A DNA stretch of 64,000 bases, from assembly GCF_008271695.1 (NCBI RefSeq), contig NZ_VKKY01000002.1:1798001-1862000 (forward strand), written 5' to 3'. Source of the stretch: Rufibacter hautae. GTDB taxonomy: Bacteria; Bacteroidota; Bacteroidia; Cytophagales; Hymenobacteraceae. Positions 17,769 through 26,182 of the stretch are shown here, one piece after another (positions within the stretch are counted from its first letter, which is position 1; each line of letters opens with the position of its first letter). Position numbers and translations under genes: made by a program. The notes under the pieces were generated by a model. The model saw nothing but the letters and a program-made list of their open reading frames with translations, did not search any database and was not told where the DNA came from.

Positions 17769-20700
17769 ATGAAGATTCTATACTATGCAAGGACTACCCT
17801 GTTTAAACAAGGCAAGTCAATCCTACTGTTAGGACTACTTCTGTGCACTACTTCCTTTTTAAGGGCCCAAAGCCTGGTATGGGAAGAGAACTTTGATGGC
17901 ACCAACATCAACCCAGATAATTGGACCTTTGATTTTGGTGACGGCTGTGAACGTGGGGTTTGTGGCTGGGGAAACCAGGAACTGGAATATTATACCAGCC
18001 GTCCGGAAAACGCTAGGCTGGAGAACGGAAATCTCTTGATTGAGGCCCGCCGGGAAAATTTTCAGGGAAAACCTTTTACCTCAGCCCGTTTAAAAACCTA
18101 TGGGCGGGTACATTTCAAGTACGGCACCCTGGAAGCCAGAATCAAAGTACCCGATCTTAAGAATGGGTTATGGCCGGCGTTTTGGATGTTAGGTACCGCC
18201 GGGGTATGGCCTGCCAGCGGCGAGATAGACATCATGGAAATGGGTTCCGCTGGTGCCATCCGGGACGGGGTCATCAACAAACGCGCGGGGGCCGCCGTGC
18301 ACTGGGAAAGCGGCAATAGCCAAGCCGACTACAACCAGGACTATAACAGCTCCACTGATCTAACCGATGATTACCACGTCTACAAAATGACCTGGGATGC
18401 GGAGTCTATCAAGGTGTTTATAGATGGGGTACAATTCTTTAACATCAACATAGCCGGAGCAGCCGGGTCAGATTTGGAAGAATTCCACCAGTCGCAGTAC
18501 ATCATCCTAAACCTGGCAGTGGGCGGCTTGTACACCGGCATTCCTACCCCAGAAGGTGTTACCGCCCCGCTGCCGGGTAAAATGTACGTAGACTATGTAA
18601 AGCTGTACCAGAATGCGGGTGATGAGCTGTACCTGGGCAAGGACAATGCTTTTGCCGGTAATTTCGGAATTTATACAGAAAACCCACAAGTCAACAATAA
18701 ACTTACCTACGGCCAGGATGCCAACCTGTATATCTGGAACAACCTGGCCAACATTACGGGGGCCACTGCCTTTGAAGGCAACGAGGTACTGGCTTTGCGG
18801 GCCGCCGCTGGCAGCTGGTTCGGGTTTGGGGTTGATAACAAACCCATTAACCTGCTCAATTTTGCCGATGGTTTCCTGAAATTCAACATGAAAACCTCCT
18901 ACAATGGCCAATTTAGGGTAGGCGTCAAAAGTGGCCATGGAGAAAGTTGGATAAATTTTGCCCCCGGGGCTTCTCCCTATGGTTTGGTGCGCGACGGCCA
19001 ATGGCATGAAGTAAGCATCCCCTTAAGCGCTTTCAACAACCCTAACATGGGCATGCATATTGATTTAGGGTCCATTACCCAATCCTTTATGTTTGCCGGC
19101 GATGCTCCTGGCGCCACTGCAGATTTTTACATTGATAACATCCATTATAGTGGTGGGGTTGCAGCCAATCCGGCTCCGGAAGTATCCCTTACTTCCCCGG
19201 CAAACGAGGCTGTGATTTCTACCTCATCACCCATCACAGTAAGTGCCAACGCCAGCGATGCCAATGGAACCGTCACCAAAGTAGATTTCTTCAGCAACAA
19301 CGTCTTGCTGGGCTCAGATGACACCAGCCCATATAGCTTCACCTGGAATAATGTGCCGGCAGGGGTGCACACCATCACGGCCAAGGCCAGTGATAACGAG
19401 GGCACCGTGACTACCTCTAAACCCATCACCCTGTATATAACCGCTCCCAACCATACCCCTCCGGCCGTTTCCATTATCAGCCCTACAGCTAGTTCCAGTT
19501 TTACCACCCCAGCCACGGTCACCATCAATGCCAATGCCACAGATGATGGTTCTGTCTATAAAGTGGATTTCTATAATGGCACTACCTTGCTGGGCACAGA
19601 TTTCACCAGCCCTTTTAGCTATACCTGGTCTGGTGTGGCTGCCGGAACCTACAGCATCACCGCCAAAGCAACGGATAACGGCAAGTTAACCACTACCTCA
19701 GAAGCTGTATCTGTGTTGGTGAAAGACAATACCGTGGTGGCCAATGAGTTTGGAATTTATTCTGAGAAGGCTTCCATTACCCAGAAACTCGTTTTTGGCC
19801 AGGACGCCAACCTGTATATTTGGAATGGCCTCTCCGCTATCTCCGGCGCGGCTCCTTTTGAAGGCAATGATGTACTGGCACTGCGGGCCACCCCGGGTAA
19901 CTGGTTCGGCTTTGGCATTGCCAATGATGTTAAAAACATCAACCACTTTAAGACCGGTTCTTTGAGGTTCCATTTCAAAACTTCTTTTACCGGTCAGTTC
20001 AAATTGGGCATCATCTCCAGTGGTGGCGAAAGCTGGATTGAGTTCCCGGCCAATGTCCAGAAATTTGGGTTACTCCGCGATGGCGAATGGCATGAGGTGG
20101 TAATACCCATGGTGAACTTCACCAATGTAGACTTAACCAACCTCACCCAGGCCTTCGTGTTTGCGGGGGATGCCCCTGCCACCAATGCTGATTTTCACCT
20201 TGACAATATTTATTTCAGCACCCAGGCCCCGGCCAACACCGCTCCCGTGGTCACCATTACCTCTCCTACGGCCTCGGCGGTATTCACGGCACCAGCCACC
20301 ATCTCCCTCACCACCGATGCCTCTGATCCTGATGGCACCGTTTCCAAAGTGGAATACTTCAACGGCACCACCAAAATTGGGGAAGACCTTACCGCTCCTT
20401 TCTCCTTCACCTGGAACAATGTAGCTGCCGGTGCCTACACCCTCTCTGCCAAGGCCACCGACAATGGAGGCTTGGTTTCCACTTCTGCCGAGGTAAAGGT
20501 GACGGTGCAAGACGCTGCCAGCCGTGGCCCTAACCTTGCGCTGAACAAACCGGTTACGGTTTCCTCCCTTGAGAACCCAAGCACCCCAGGCACCAATGCC
20601 GTGGACGGAAGCCTCACTACCCGGTGGGCCAGTGCGTTCAGTGACCCTCAATGGCTAGCTGTTGATTTAGGCGCTGCCTATAACATCAACGAAGTGAAAA

Positions 20701-23261
20701 TCACCTGGGAGCCCGCCTATGCCAAAGACTATGAAGTGCAGACCTCCCTGGATGGGACCACCTGGACCAACGTTAAAACCATTACGGGCAATTCTGCCCT
20801 GGTGAATGATCACACTGGTTTAACCGCAAACGGCAGGTATGTCCGGATCTATGGTACCCAACGGGCTACCGCATACGGATATTCCATCTTCGAGCTGGAA
20901 GTGTATGGCGCCGCTCCCGAAGCATATTGTGGTACGGCTGCCAACGGTGATTACAGCTACAAAGCCGCCACCTCAGGTGAAAACGTGAATTTCACCTTCC
21001 ATCCACTCGGTGCCACCGCCGGCGGGAACTTAGCCATTATTTATATCAAGGAAGGCGCAGCCAATAGCTACCCCGGGTATACCATGGCGAAAAATTCTGC
21101 GGGTGATTTCACCTTCTCTAAACCCATCGCGGCTGGAACGCCCCTGAGTCTCTACTTTACCTACCAGGTAGGCGCCAATGGTCCCGAAAGGAATTCCGCG
21201 GCTACTCCTCACGATTATACGGTAGGTGCCACCTGTGGCGATGCTCCCGGCACAAGCGCCCCAACCGTTAGCATTACCTCTCCAACGGCCTCCGCTACCT
21301 ACTCAGCCCCAGCTTCCATTACCATCAACGCCGATGCGGCAGATACCGATGGCTCCGTAGCCCAGGTAGAATTCTACCAGGGAACCAATTTGCTTGGCTC
21401 AGATAACACGGCGCCTTATTCGTTCACCTGGACGAACGTGGCCGCAGGCACCTACGCTCTCTCGGCCAAGGCTATTGATAACACGGGTCTAAGCACAAGT
21501 ACCACGGCAGTACAAGTGGTGGTTAATGCAGCCGGTTCATCCGGCACAAACCTGGCCCTGAACAAACCGGTCACTACTTCCAGCAATGAAGCCCCTGGAA
21601 CTGCCGGTGGCAACGCCGTGGATGGGAACATGGCCACCCGCTGGTCCAGTGCCTTCAGTGATCCGCAATGGCTTGCTGTAAACCTGGGTAAATCTTACAA
21701 GGTGAACCAAGTGAAAATTACCTGGGAACCTGCTTACGCTAAAAATTACCAGGTACAGATTTCAGACGATGGCAGCACCTGGAACACCATCAAAGAGGTG
21801 GCAGGGAACTCAACCCTGGTCAACGATCATACTGGTTTGGTTGCAACAGGCCAATACATCCGGATCTATGGCACGGAACGTGCGTTGCCTTACGGGTATT
21901 CCATCTTTGAACTGGAGGTATATGGCGAGGAAAATTCTGTTCCGGTAAGCACACCGCCTACGGTGGCCATCACTTCTCCATCTACTACCACCTTTACCGC
22001 TCCGGCCAGCATCAGCCTAACTGCTTCTGCTAGTGATGAAAACGGCACCGTAGCCTTGGTGGAATACTTTAGCGGCGACACAAAACTAGGCGAAGCTACC
22101 TCTGCTCCGTATTCTGTCAACTGGACGAATGTAATGCCAGGCACGTACGTGGTGACCGCAAAGGCCACGGATAACGAAGGCCTCACGGCCACGTCCCTTC
22201 CCATCACCCTCCATGTGAACTACCCTGATGCAGACGGAGATGGCGTTACTTCTGAAACAGACTGCAATGACACCAATGCCGCCGTTTACCCGGGAGCCCC
22301 TGAAGTGTGCGATGGCCTGGACAACGACTGCGACGGCCAAACGGACGAAGGCGTAAAAACCGTTTTCTACGCTGATGCTGACAAAGATGGCTTTGGCGAT
22401 GCCTCTACAACCACCCTGGCGTGCGAGGCTCCAGCCGGTTACGTGTCTAAAGCAGGAGACTGCAACGACCAGGATGCTTCTATCAACCCCGGCGCTACCG
22501 ACCTTTGCGATGGCATTGACCGCAACTGTGATGGCAAGGTTCGGGCTCCCATCCAAGCTCCAACCATCACGGTTACTCCTTCTTCTACCGTTTACACCGG
22601 TGGCCTTGCCAACACGCTTTACTTAGGATATGGTGCTAAAAGCGTGACCTTGACGGCGCAAGCTGCTGGTGCCATCAGCTTTGCTTGGAATGCCGCTCCC
22701 GGATTGACCAATGCCACCTCGGCCAGCGCCACTTTCACCCCAACGGCTGCTGGCACTTACACCTTTACCGTGGTATCTTCCAACTCAGACGCGTGTACTT
22801 CCAGTGCCTCCCTTACGATCAAAGTGATTGACGCCCGCGGTGGGAAAAAGCAGGACAAGGTGGTCGTGTGCCACAAAGGCATAGCCACGATAGTTGGCTT
22901 AAATGAAGTACAACTCCATTTAAGCCATGGAGACAAATTAGGAGCATGTACTATTTCCAGTGTAGCCGCTACCCAGACCACCTCCTTACAACAAGAGGCA
23001 CCGGTAACCTTAAGAGTTTACCCTAACCCTGCCAAAGGCAAGGCAACTATTGAGTTTACCTCTGTAAAAGCAGGCCAATTTGAGGTAGCGGTCTATGACC
23101 TGAAAGGTACCTTGGTAAAAGTAGTGGCCAGAGGAAAAGCAACAGAAAGCCAGTTCTTCACCTATGAAGTAGACGCTACCAAGTTCGCTGAAGGGGTTTA
23201 TTTAATCCGGCTGGTTTCCGAAAACGAGGTATCAACCCAACGCTTGATGGTGGCCTATTAA
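17769..23261 (+). CDS. Multimodular secreted GH16 beta-glucanase with CBMs and T9SS sorting domain
   Basis: 1830 residues. Order of parts: signal peptide (1-33); GH16 domain (about 35-285) with catalytic GEIDIMEMG (Glu152, Asp154, Glu157); beta-sandwich domain (296-463); two bacterial Ig-like domains (466-654); a second copy of the beta-sandwich (656-817); Ig-like (819-918); F5/8 type C domain (918-1050); CBM56-like domain (1052-1158, opening YCGTAANGDYSYK); Ig-like (1160-1254); second F5/8 type C (1258-1388); Ig-like (1391-1484); MopE-like Asp/Cys-rich calcium-binding repeats (1485-1594); PKD-like domain (to 1688); a short Cys/His module (VVCHKG...HGDKLGAC, 1690-1735); and a T9SS type-A tail (1743-1830). 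GH16 enzymes cleave beta-1,3/1,4-glucans. The CBM56-like module, known from laminarin-binding proteins, favours beta-1,3-glucan. It is probably anchored at the cell surface. Confidence 0.93.
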   Translation: MKILYYARTTLFKQGKSILLLGLLLCTTSFLRAQSLVWEENFDGTNINPDNWTFDFGDGCERGVCGWGNQELEYYTSRPENARLENGNLLIEARRENFQGKPFTSARLKTYGRVHFKYGTLEARIKVPDLKNGLWPAFWMLGTAGVWPASGEIDIMEMGSAGAIRDGVINKRAGAAVHWESGNSQADYNQDYNSSTDLTDDYHVYKMTWDAESIKVFIDGVQFFNINIAGAAGSDLEEFHQSQYIILNLAVGGLYTGIPTPEGVTAPLPGKMYVDYVKLYQNAGDELYLGKDNAFAGNFGIYTENPQVNNKLTYGQDANLYIWNNLANITGATAFEGNEVLALRAAAGSWFGFGVDNKPINLLNFADGFLKFNMKTSYNGQFRVGVKSGHGESWINFAPGASPYGLVRDGQWHEVSIPLSAFNNPNMGMHIDLGSITQSFMFAGDAPGATADFYIDNIHYSGGVAANPAPEVSLTSPANEAVISTSSPITVSANASDANGTVTKVDFFSNNVLLGSDDTSPYSFTWNNVPAGVHTITAKASDNEGTVTTSKPITLYITAPNHTPPAVSIISPTASSSFTTPATVTINANATDDGSVYKVDFYNGTTLLGTDFTSPFSYTWSGVAAGTYSITAKATDNGKLTTTSEAVSVLVKDNTVVANEFGIYSEKASITQKLVFGQDANLYIWNGLSAISGAAPFEGNDVLALRATPGNWFGFGIANDVKNINHFKTGSLRFHFKTSFTGQFKLGIISSGGESWIEFPANVQKFGLLRDGEWHEVVIPMVNFTNVDLTNLTQAFVFAGDAPATNADFHLDNIYFSTQAPANTAPVVTITSPTASAVFTAPATISLTTDASDPDGTVSKVEYFNGTTKIGEDLTAPFSFTWNNVAAGAYTLSAKATDNGGLVSTSAEVKVTVQDAASRGPNLALNKPVTVSSLENPSTPGTNAVDGSLTTRWASAFSDPQWLAVDLGAAYNINEVKITWEPAYAKDYEVQTSLDGTTWTNVKTITGNSALVNDHTGLTANGRYVRIYGTQRATAYGYSIFELEVYGAAPEAYCGTAANGDYSYKAATSGENVNFTFHPLGATAGGNLAIIYIKEGAANSYPGYTMAKNSAGDFTFSKPIAAGTPLSLYFTYQVGANGPERNSAATPHDYTVGATCGDAPGTSAPTVSITSPTASATYSAPASITINADAADTDGSVAQVEFYQGTNLLGSDNTAPYSFTWTNVAAGTYALSAKAIDNTGLSTSTTAVQVVVNAAGSSGTNLALNKPVTTSSNEAPGTAGGNAVDGNMATRWSSAFSDPQWLAVNLGKSYKVNQVKITWEPAYAKNYQVQISDDGSTWNTIKEVAGNSTLVNDHTGLVATGQYIRIYGTERALPYGYSIFELEVYGEENSVPVSTPPTVAITSPSTTTFTAPASISLTASASDENGTVALVEYFSGDTKLGEATSAPYSVNWTNVMPGTYVVTAKATDNEGLTATSLPITLHVNYPDADGDGVTSETDCNDTNAAVYPGAPEVCDGLDNDCDGQTDEGVKTVFYADADKDGFGDASTTTLACEAPAGYVSKAGDCNDQDASINPGATDLCDGIDRNCDGKVRAPIQAPTITVTPSSTVYTGGLANTLYLGYGAKSVTLTAQAAGAISFAWNAAPGLTNATSASATFTPTAAGTYTFTVVSSNSDACTSSASLTIKVIDARGGKKQDKVVVCHKGIATIVGLNEVQLHLSHGDKLGACTISSVAATQTTSLQQEAPVTLRVYPNPAKGKATIEFTSVKAGQFEVAVYDLKGTLVKVVARGKATESQFFTYEVDATKFAEGVYLIRLVSENEVSTQRLMVAY

Positions 23262-23287
23262 TCAAAGGCTATCACAAAACACCTGAA

Positions 23288-23315
23288 AAGCTCTGGCGGA
23301 TGCCAGAGCTTTTTT
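23288..23315 (+). terminator. Intrinsic terminator of the GH16 gene
   Basis: A perfect 10-bp stem AAGCTCTGGC (23288-23297) and GCCAGAGCTT (23302-23311) with a GGAT loop is followed by a T run to 23315. It lies 27 bp past the GH16 stop. Confidence 0.9.
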
Positions 23316-23462
23316 CATATATATGTACTTGTTAAGTAGGCCTGTTAGGAAGCCATCTTTACCAAGTGATTTTCAAAAAAGAGCCCTAAACCGAAAAAAC
23401 AAAAAGCCAGGTCACCCCCGCTTTTTGTTTCTAATAGGACCTTCAACTTGCCAAGAAAAACA

Positions 23463-23519
23463 AAAGCGCCACCGTTTAGGGCCTGTTTTTGTAAAACAGG
23501 CCCTAAACGGTGGCGCTTT
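23463..23519. terminator. Perfect 27-bp hairpin between convergent units
   Basis: The left arm 23463-23489 and right arm 23493-23519 are exact reverse complements with a 3-nt loop. It lies 33 bp past the stop of the GH125 gene, between that gene and the convergent GH16 gene, so it probably works as a bidirectional terminator. The core TTTAGGGCCTGTTTT with its mirror image is the best copy of the dispersed palindrome family in this window. Confidence 0.8.
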
Positions 23520-23552
23520 ATCAATAGGCTTTTACCCCTACTTCTTTTCCAA

Positions 23553-24971
23553 TCAAGCTAAAAGCTTAGGATTCTCCTGGTACGTTTTCCAGAGGAACTC
23601 CCCGAAGAGCGTATTGGCCCAGGCAAACCAGGAGCGGGTGAAGTTCTTGGGGTCGTTCTTGTGGAAAGACTCGTGCATGAAACCGGTTCCGCCGTGGGTG
23701 CTTTTCAGGGATTCAATGCAGGCTTTCACCTCTTGGGCATTCGTGGAGGTGAGGCCGCGCATGGTGATGGCCATCGGCCAGATCATGTCCTGCCCCACGT
23801 GTGGACCACCGATTCCTTCGGCGGCGCTGCCTTTGAAGAAGAACGGGTTGTTCTCAGACAGAATGTATTTGCGCGTGTTTTGGTAAACCGGGTCAGAAAC
23901 GGGCAGGGCGCCCAGGTACGGCAATGACAAGAGGCTAGGCACGTTGGCATCATCCATGAAATAATAATTCCCGAAACCGTCTACCTCAAAAGCGTAGATT
24001 CTGCCGTGCTGCGGATGGTCTACCACGGCGTGGGTCTGCAGCGCTTTCTCCACCTCAGAAGCCATGGCCAACAGGGTATCCGCGGTATTCTTGTCTTTGG
24101 CGATGGCGTTCATCATCTCGGCGGCTTGTCTCAGGCTCACCACCGCGAAGAAGTTGGAAGGCACCAGGAAGGAGTACACGGTGGCATCATCGCTGGGCCG
24201 GAACGCAGAGCAAATCAGACCAACGGGTTTCACCGGGAAGCCGTAGCCGCCCATTGGCAAAGTATCCGTGGGGGCATGGGTCACGCGCTGGAATTTGTAA
24301 GGCCCCAGGTTCTCTTTGCGCTGCTGCTCTTTGAAGGTCTGGTGAATGGTTTTGATGGCCTGCTGCCACTGGGCGTCAAAAGGCTTGGTGTCGCCGGTCT
24401 CTTTCCAGTAGTGATAGGCCAACCGGATGGGGTAGCACAAAGAATCAATCTCCCACTTGCGCTCGTGCACGCCGGGTTGCATTTTGGTCAGGTCCGTCTT
24501 CCACTCCCCTACTTTGCTCTCATCGCCGAAAAACGCGTTGGCATACGGGTCCTTCAAAACATAAGAAGTCTGCCGATTGATTACTCCGGCCACCAACTGC
24601 CGAAGCGGCTCGTCCTTCTTCAGGAACTGGAGGTACGGCCACACCTGGGCCGAGCTGTCGCGCATCCACATGGCGTCAATGTCGCCAGTGATGACGTAGG
24701 TATCGGGTTTGCCGTTGTTGTTTCGGTGGGTAACGGTGGTATCTAACGTGCTGGGAAAACAGTTCTCAAACAGCCAACCCAGTTCTTTGTCCTTCACGTT
24801 CTTCCGGAACTCCTTGATGGCCGCTTCCACCGATTTACTCTGGAAATTACGCTTGGCCGCCGGTACCCGCACCAACGGAAAATCTGCCGGCGAGGCGAAT
24901 AAAGACATAGGGGCAATTACGGCGCCGGCGCTTAAAAAGGCTGAGCTTTGAATAAAGGTTCTCCTGTTCAT
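23553..24971 (-). CDS. GH125 exo-alpha-1,6-mannosidase
   Basis: 472 residues. The protein matches the DUF1237/GH125 family across its length, including DTYVITGDIDAMWMRDSSAQ (about 90-109), ETGDTKPFDAQWQQAI, and GPHVGQDMIWPMAITMRGLTS. These metal-independent inverting enzymes remove alpha-1,6-linked mannose from mannan backbones and N-glycans. The N-terminus (MNRRTFIQSSAFLSAGAV) has a twin-arginine-like RRTFI followed by a hydrophobic stretch, so Tat export to the periplasm is possible. It is the last gene of PUL B. A terminator-like hairpin separates it from the GH43 gene, so it may be expressed at a lower level or from its own promoter. Confidence 0.92.
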   Translation of the reverse strand: MNRRTFIQSSAFLSAGAVIAPMSLFASPADFPLVRVPAAKRNFQSKSVEAAIKEFRKNVKDKELGWLFENCFPSTLDTTVTHRNNNGKPDTYVITGDIDAMWMRDSSAQVWPYLQFLKKDEPLRQLVAGVINRQTSYVLKDPYANAFFGDESKVGEWKTDLTKMQPGVHERKWEIDSLCYPIRLAYHYWKETGDTKPFDAQWQQAIKTIHQTFKEQQRKENLGPYKFQRVTHAPTDTLPMGGYGFPVKPVGLICSAFRPSDDATVYSFLVPSNFFAVVSLRQAAEMMNAIAKDKNTADTLLAMASEVEKALQTHAVVDHPQHGRIYAFEVDGFGNYYFMDDANVPSLLSLPYLGALPVSDPVYQNTRKYILSENNPFFFKGSAAEGIGGPHVGQDMIWPMAITMRGLTSTNAQEVKACIESLKSTHGGTGFMHESFHKNDPKNFTRSWFAWANTLFGEFLWKTYQENPKLLA

Positions 24972-24997
24972 GTAAGTTGTTTTTTGAATATCGAAGT

Positions 24998-25027
24998 AAA
25001 AAGCCTTCTTCCGAGAAGGAAAGGCTT
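24998..25027 (-). terminator. Terminator-like hairpin between GH43 and GH125
   Basis: On the minus strand the arms AAGCCTT and AAGGCTT (25001-25007 and 25021-25027), with an inner CTTC/GAAG stem, are followed by a T5 run (24998-25002 read on the plus strand as A). The hairpin overlaps the stop codon of the GH43 gene. It looks like an intrinsic terminator or attenuator within PUL B. Confidence 0.7.
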
Positions 25028-26060
25028 ATTTGATTTTCTGCTTGTCCACGCCTTCCTGGGTGATTTTCACCGGCTGGATAAAGCCTTTCTCGTCAAAGGT
25101 CATGCGGTCAATGCAGGTCACCCGGTGGTCTCTACCAGTATCGCCCAAGGGTCTTCGGTGGTAGACAATGTACCAGTCATTGGACTTAGGATCATGCATG
25201 ACGGAGTGGTGCCCGGCGCCGGTGGCCACCTGCGGGTCCTGCGCCAGAATGGTGCTGATGCGCTTGAACGGGCCCATGGGTGAATCAGCGATGGCGTAGG
25301 CCACCCGGTAATCGGGGCCGCCCCAGCCGCCCTCAGACCACATGAAGTAATACTTGCCGCCTTTCTCAAACATGAACGGGCCTTCCACATAGCCCTCGGG
25401 GGTGATTTCCTTGAAGGTAGTTCCGTCTTCAAAGGGCGTAAAGCTGGTGAAATCATCTTTCAACTTTGCGATGTTGCAGTGCCGCCAGCCGCCGTAGATC
25501 ATGTAGTACTGGCCATCTTTGTCTTTGAACACGAACTGGTCAATGGGCTGCGCGCCGTTATGGAATTTGTCTATCAGCGGCTTCCCCAAGTAATCTTTGA
25601 ACGGCCCCTCAGGTTTATTAGCGACCGCCACGCCAATGCCGCCTTTTTCATTGTCGCTCTGGATATCATTAGCCCCGAAGAACAAAAAGTATTGGCCTTT
25701 CTTCTCTACTACAGCCGGAGCCCAGATGGCTTTATGCGCCCATTTCACCGCGGTCGTATCCAGGATGCGGGGGTGTTTGGTCCAGTTCACAAGGTCCGGC
25801 GAGGAGAAGGCATCAAAGAACACCTGCTTTTCATAAACTGCCGAGAAGGTGGGATATATCCAGTACTTCTTCCCGAAGATGGCGCCCTCCGGATCGGCGT
25901 ACCAGCCGGAGAAAACCGGATTGCCGGCGGTGGATTTCTCAACCGTTTTTGCCGCTTTCTTAGGAGCCGTTTTGGCTACGTTTTGGGAAAAAGCCGGCAA
26001 AACCGCACCAGACAGGAGACTGCAGAGAACTATCGTTTTAAGAGATGTTTGAAGAGACAT
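25026..26060 (-). CDS. Secreted GH43-family glycosidase
   Basis: 344 residues: signal peptide (about 1-26), a Lys/Ala-rich linker (30-45), then a five-bladed propeller. The three GH43 carboxylates are visible: Asp56 in GWYADPEG (base), Asp174 in QPIDQFVF (pKa modulator) and Glu226 in YVEGPFMF (acid). GH43 enzymes act mainly on arabinose, xylose or galactose linkages. In an alpha-mannan locus it may remove arabinofuranosyl, xylosyl or galactosyl side groups, but the linkage cannot be predicted. It lies between the GtaA-like gene (122 bp gap) and GH125. Confidence 0.88.
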   Translation of the reverse strand: MSLQTSLKTIVLCSLLSGAVLPAFSQNVAKTAPKKAAKTVEKSTAGNPVFSGWYADPEGAIFGKKYWIYPTFSAVYEKQVFFDAFSSPDLVNWTKHPRILDTTAVKWAHKAIWAPAVVEKKGQYFLFFGANDIQSDNEKGGIGVAVANKPEGPFKDYLGKPLIDKFHNGAQPIDQFVFKDKDGQYYMIYGGWRHCNIAKLKDDFTSFTPFEDGTTFKEITPEGYVEGPFMFEKGGKYYFMWSEGGWGGPDYRVAYAIADSPMGPFKRISTILAQDPQVATGAGHHSVMHDPKSNDWYIVYHRRPLGDTGRDHRVTCIDRMTFDEKGFIQPVKITQEGVDKQKIK

Positions 26061-26082
26061 ATAAGCAGTTGAAAGGTAGAAA

Positions 26083-26111
26083 GGCTGCCTTCAGGAAAAC
26101 TGAAGGCAGCC
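26083..26111 (-). terminator. Perfect hairpin between GtaA-like and GH43 genes
   Basis: GGCTGCCTTCAG (26083-26094) and CTGAAGGCAGCC (26100-26111) pair perfectly around a GAAAA loop. The minus-strand sequence after it (TTTCTACC) is only weakly T-rich, so it may be an attenuator or mRNA-processing structure rather than a full terminator. Confidence 0.6.
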
Positions 26112-26182
26112 CGGATGAGGAAACAAAGGCCCCACAAAATAGGCAAAGAATCGGTCTGTTTTGCAGTATGGCCCGGCAGAAT

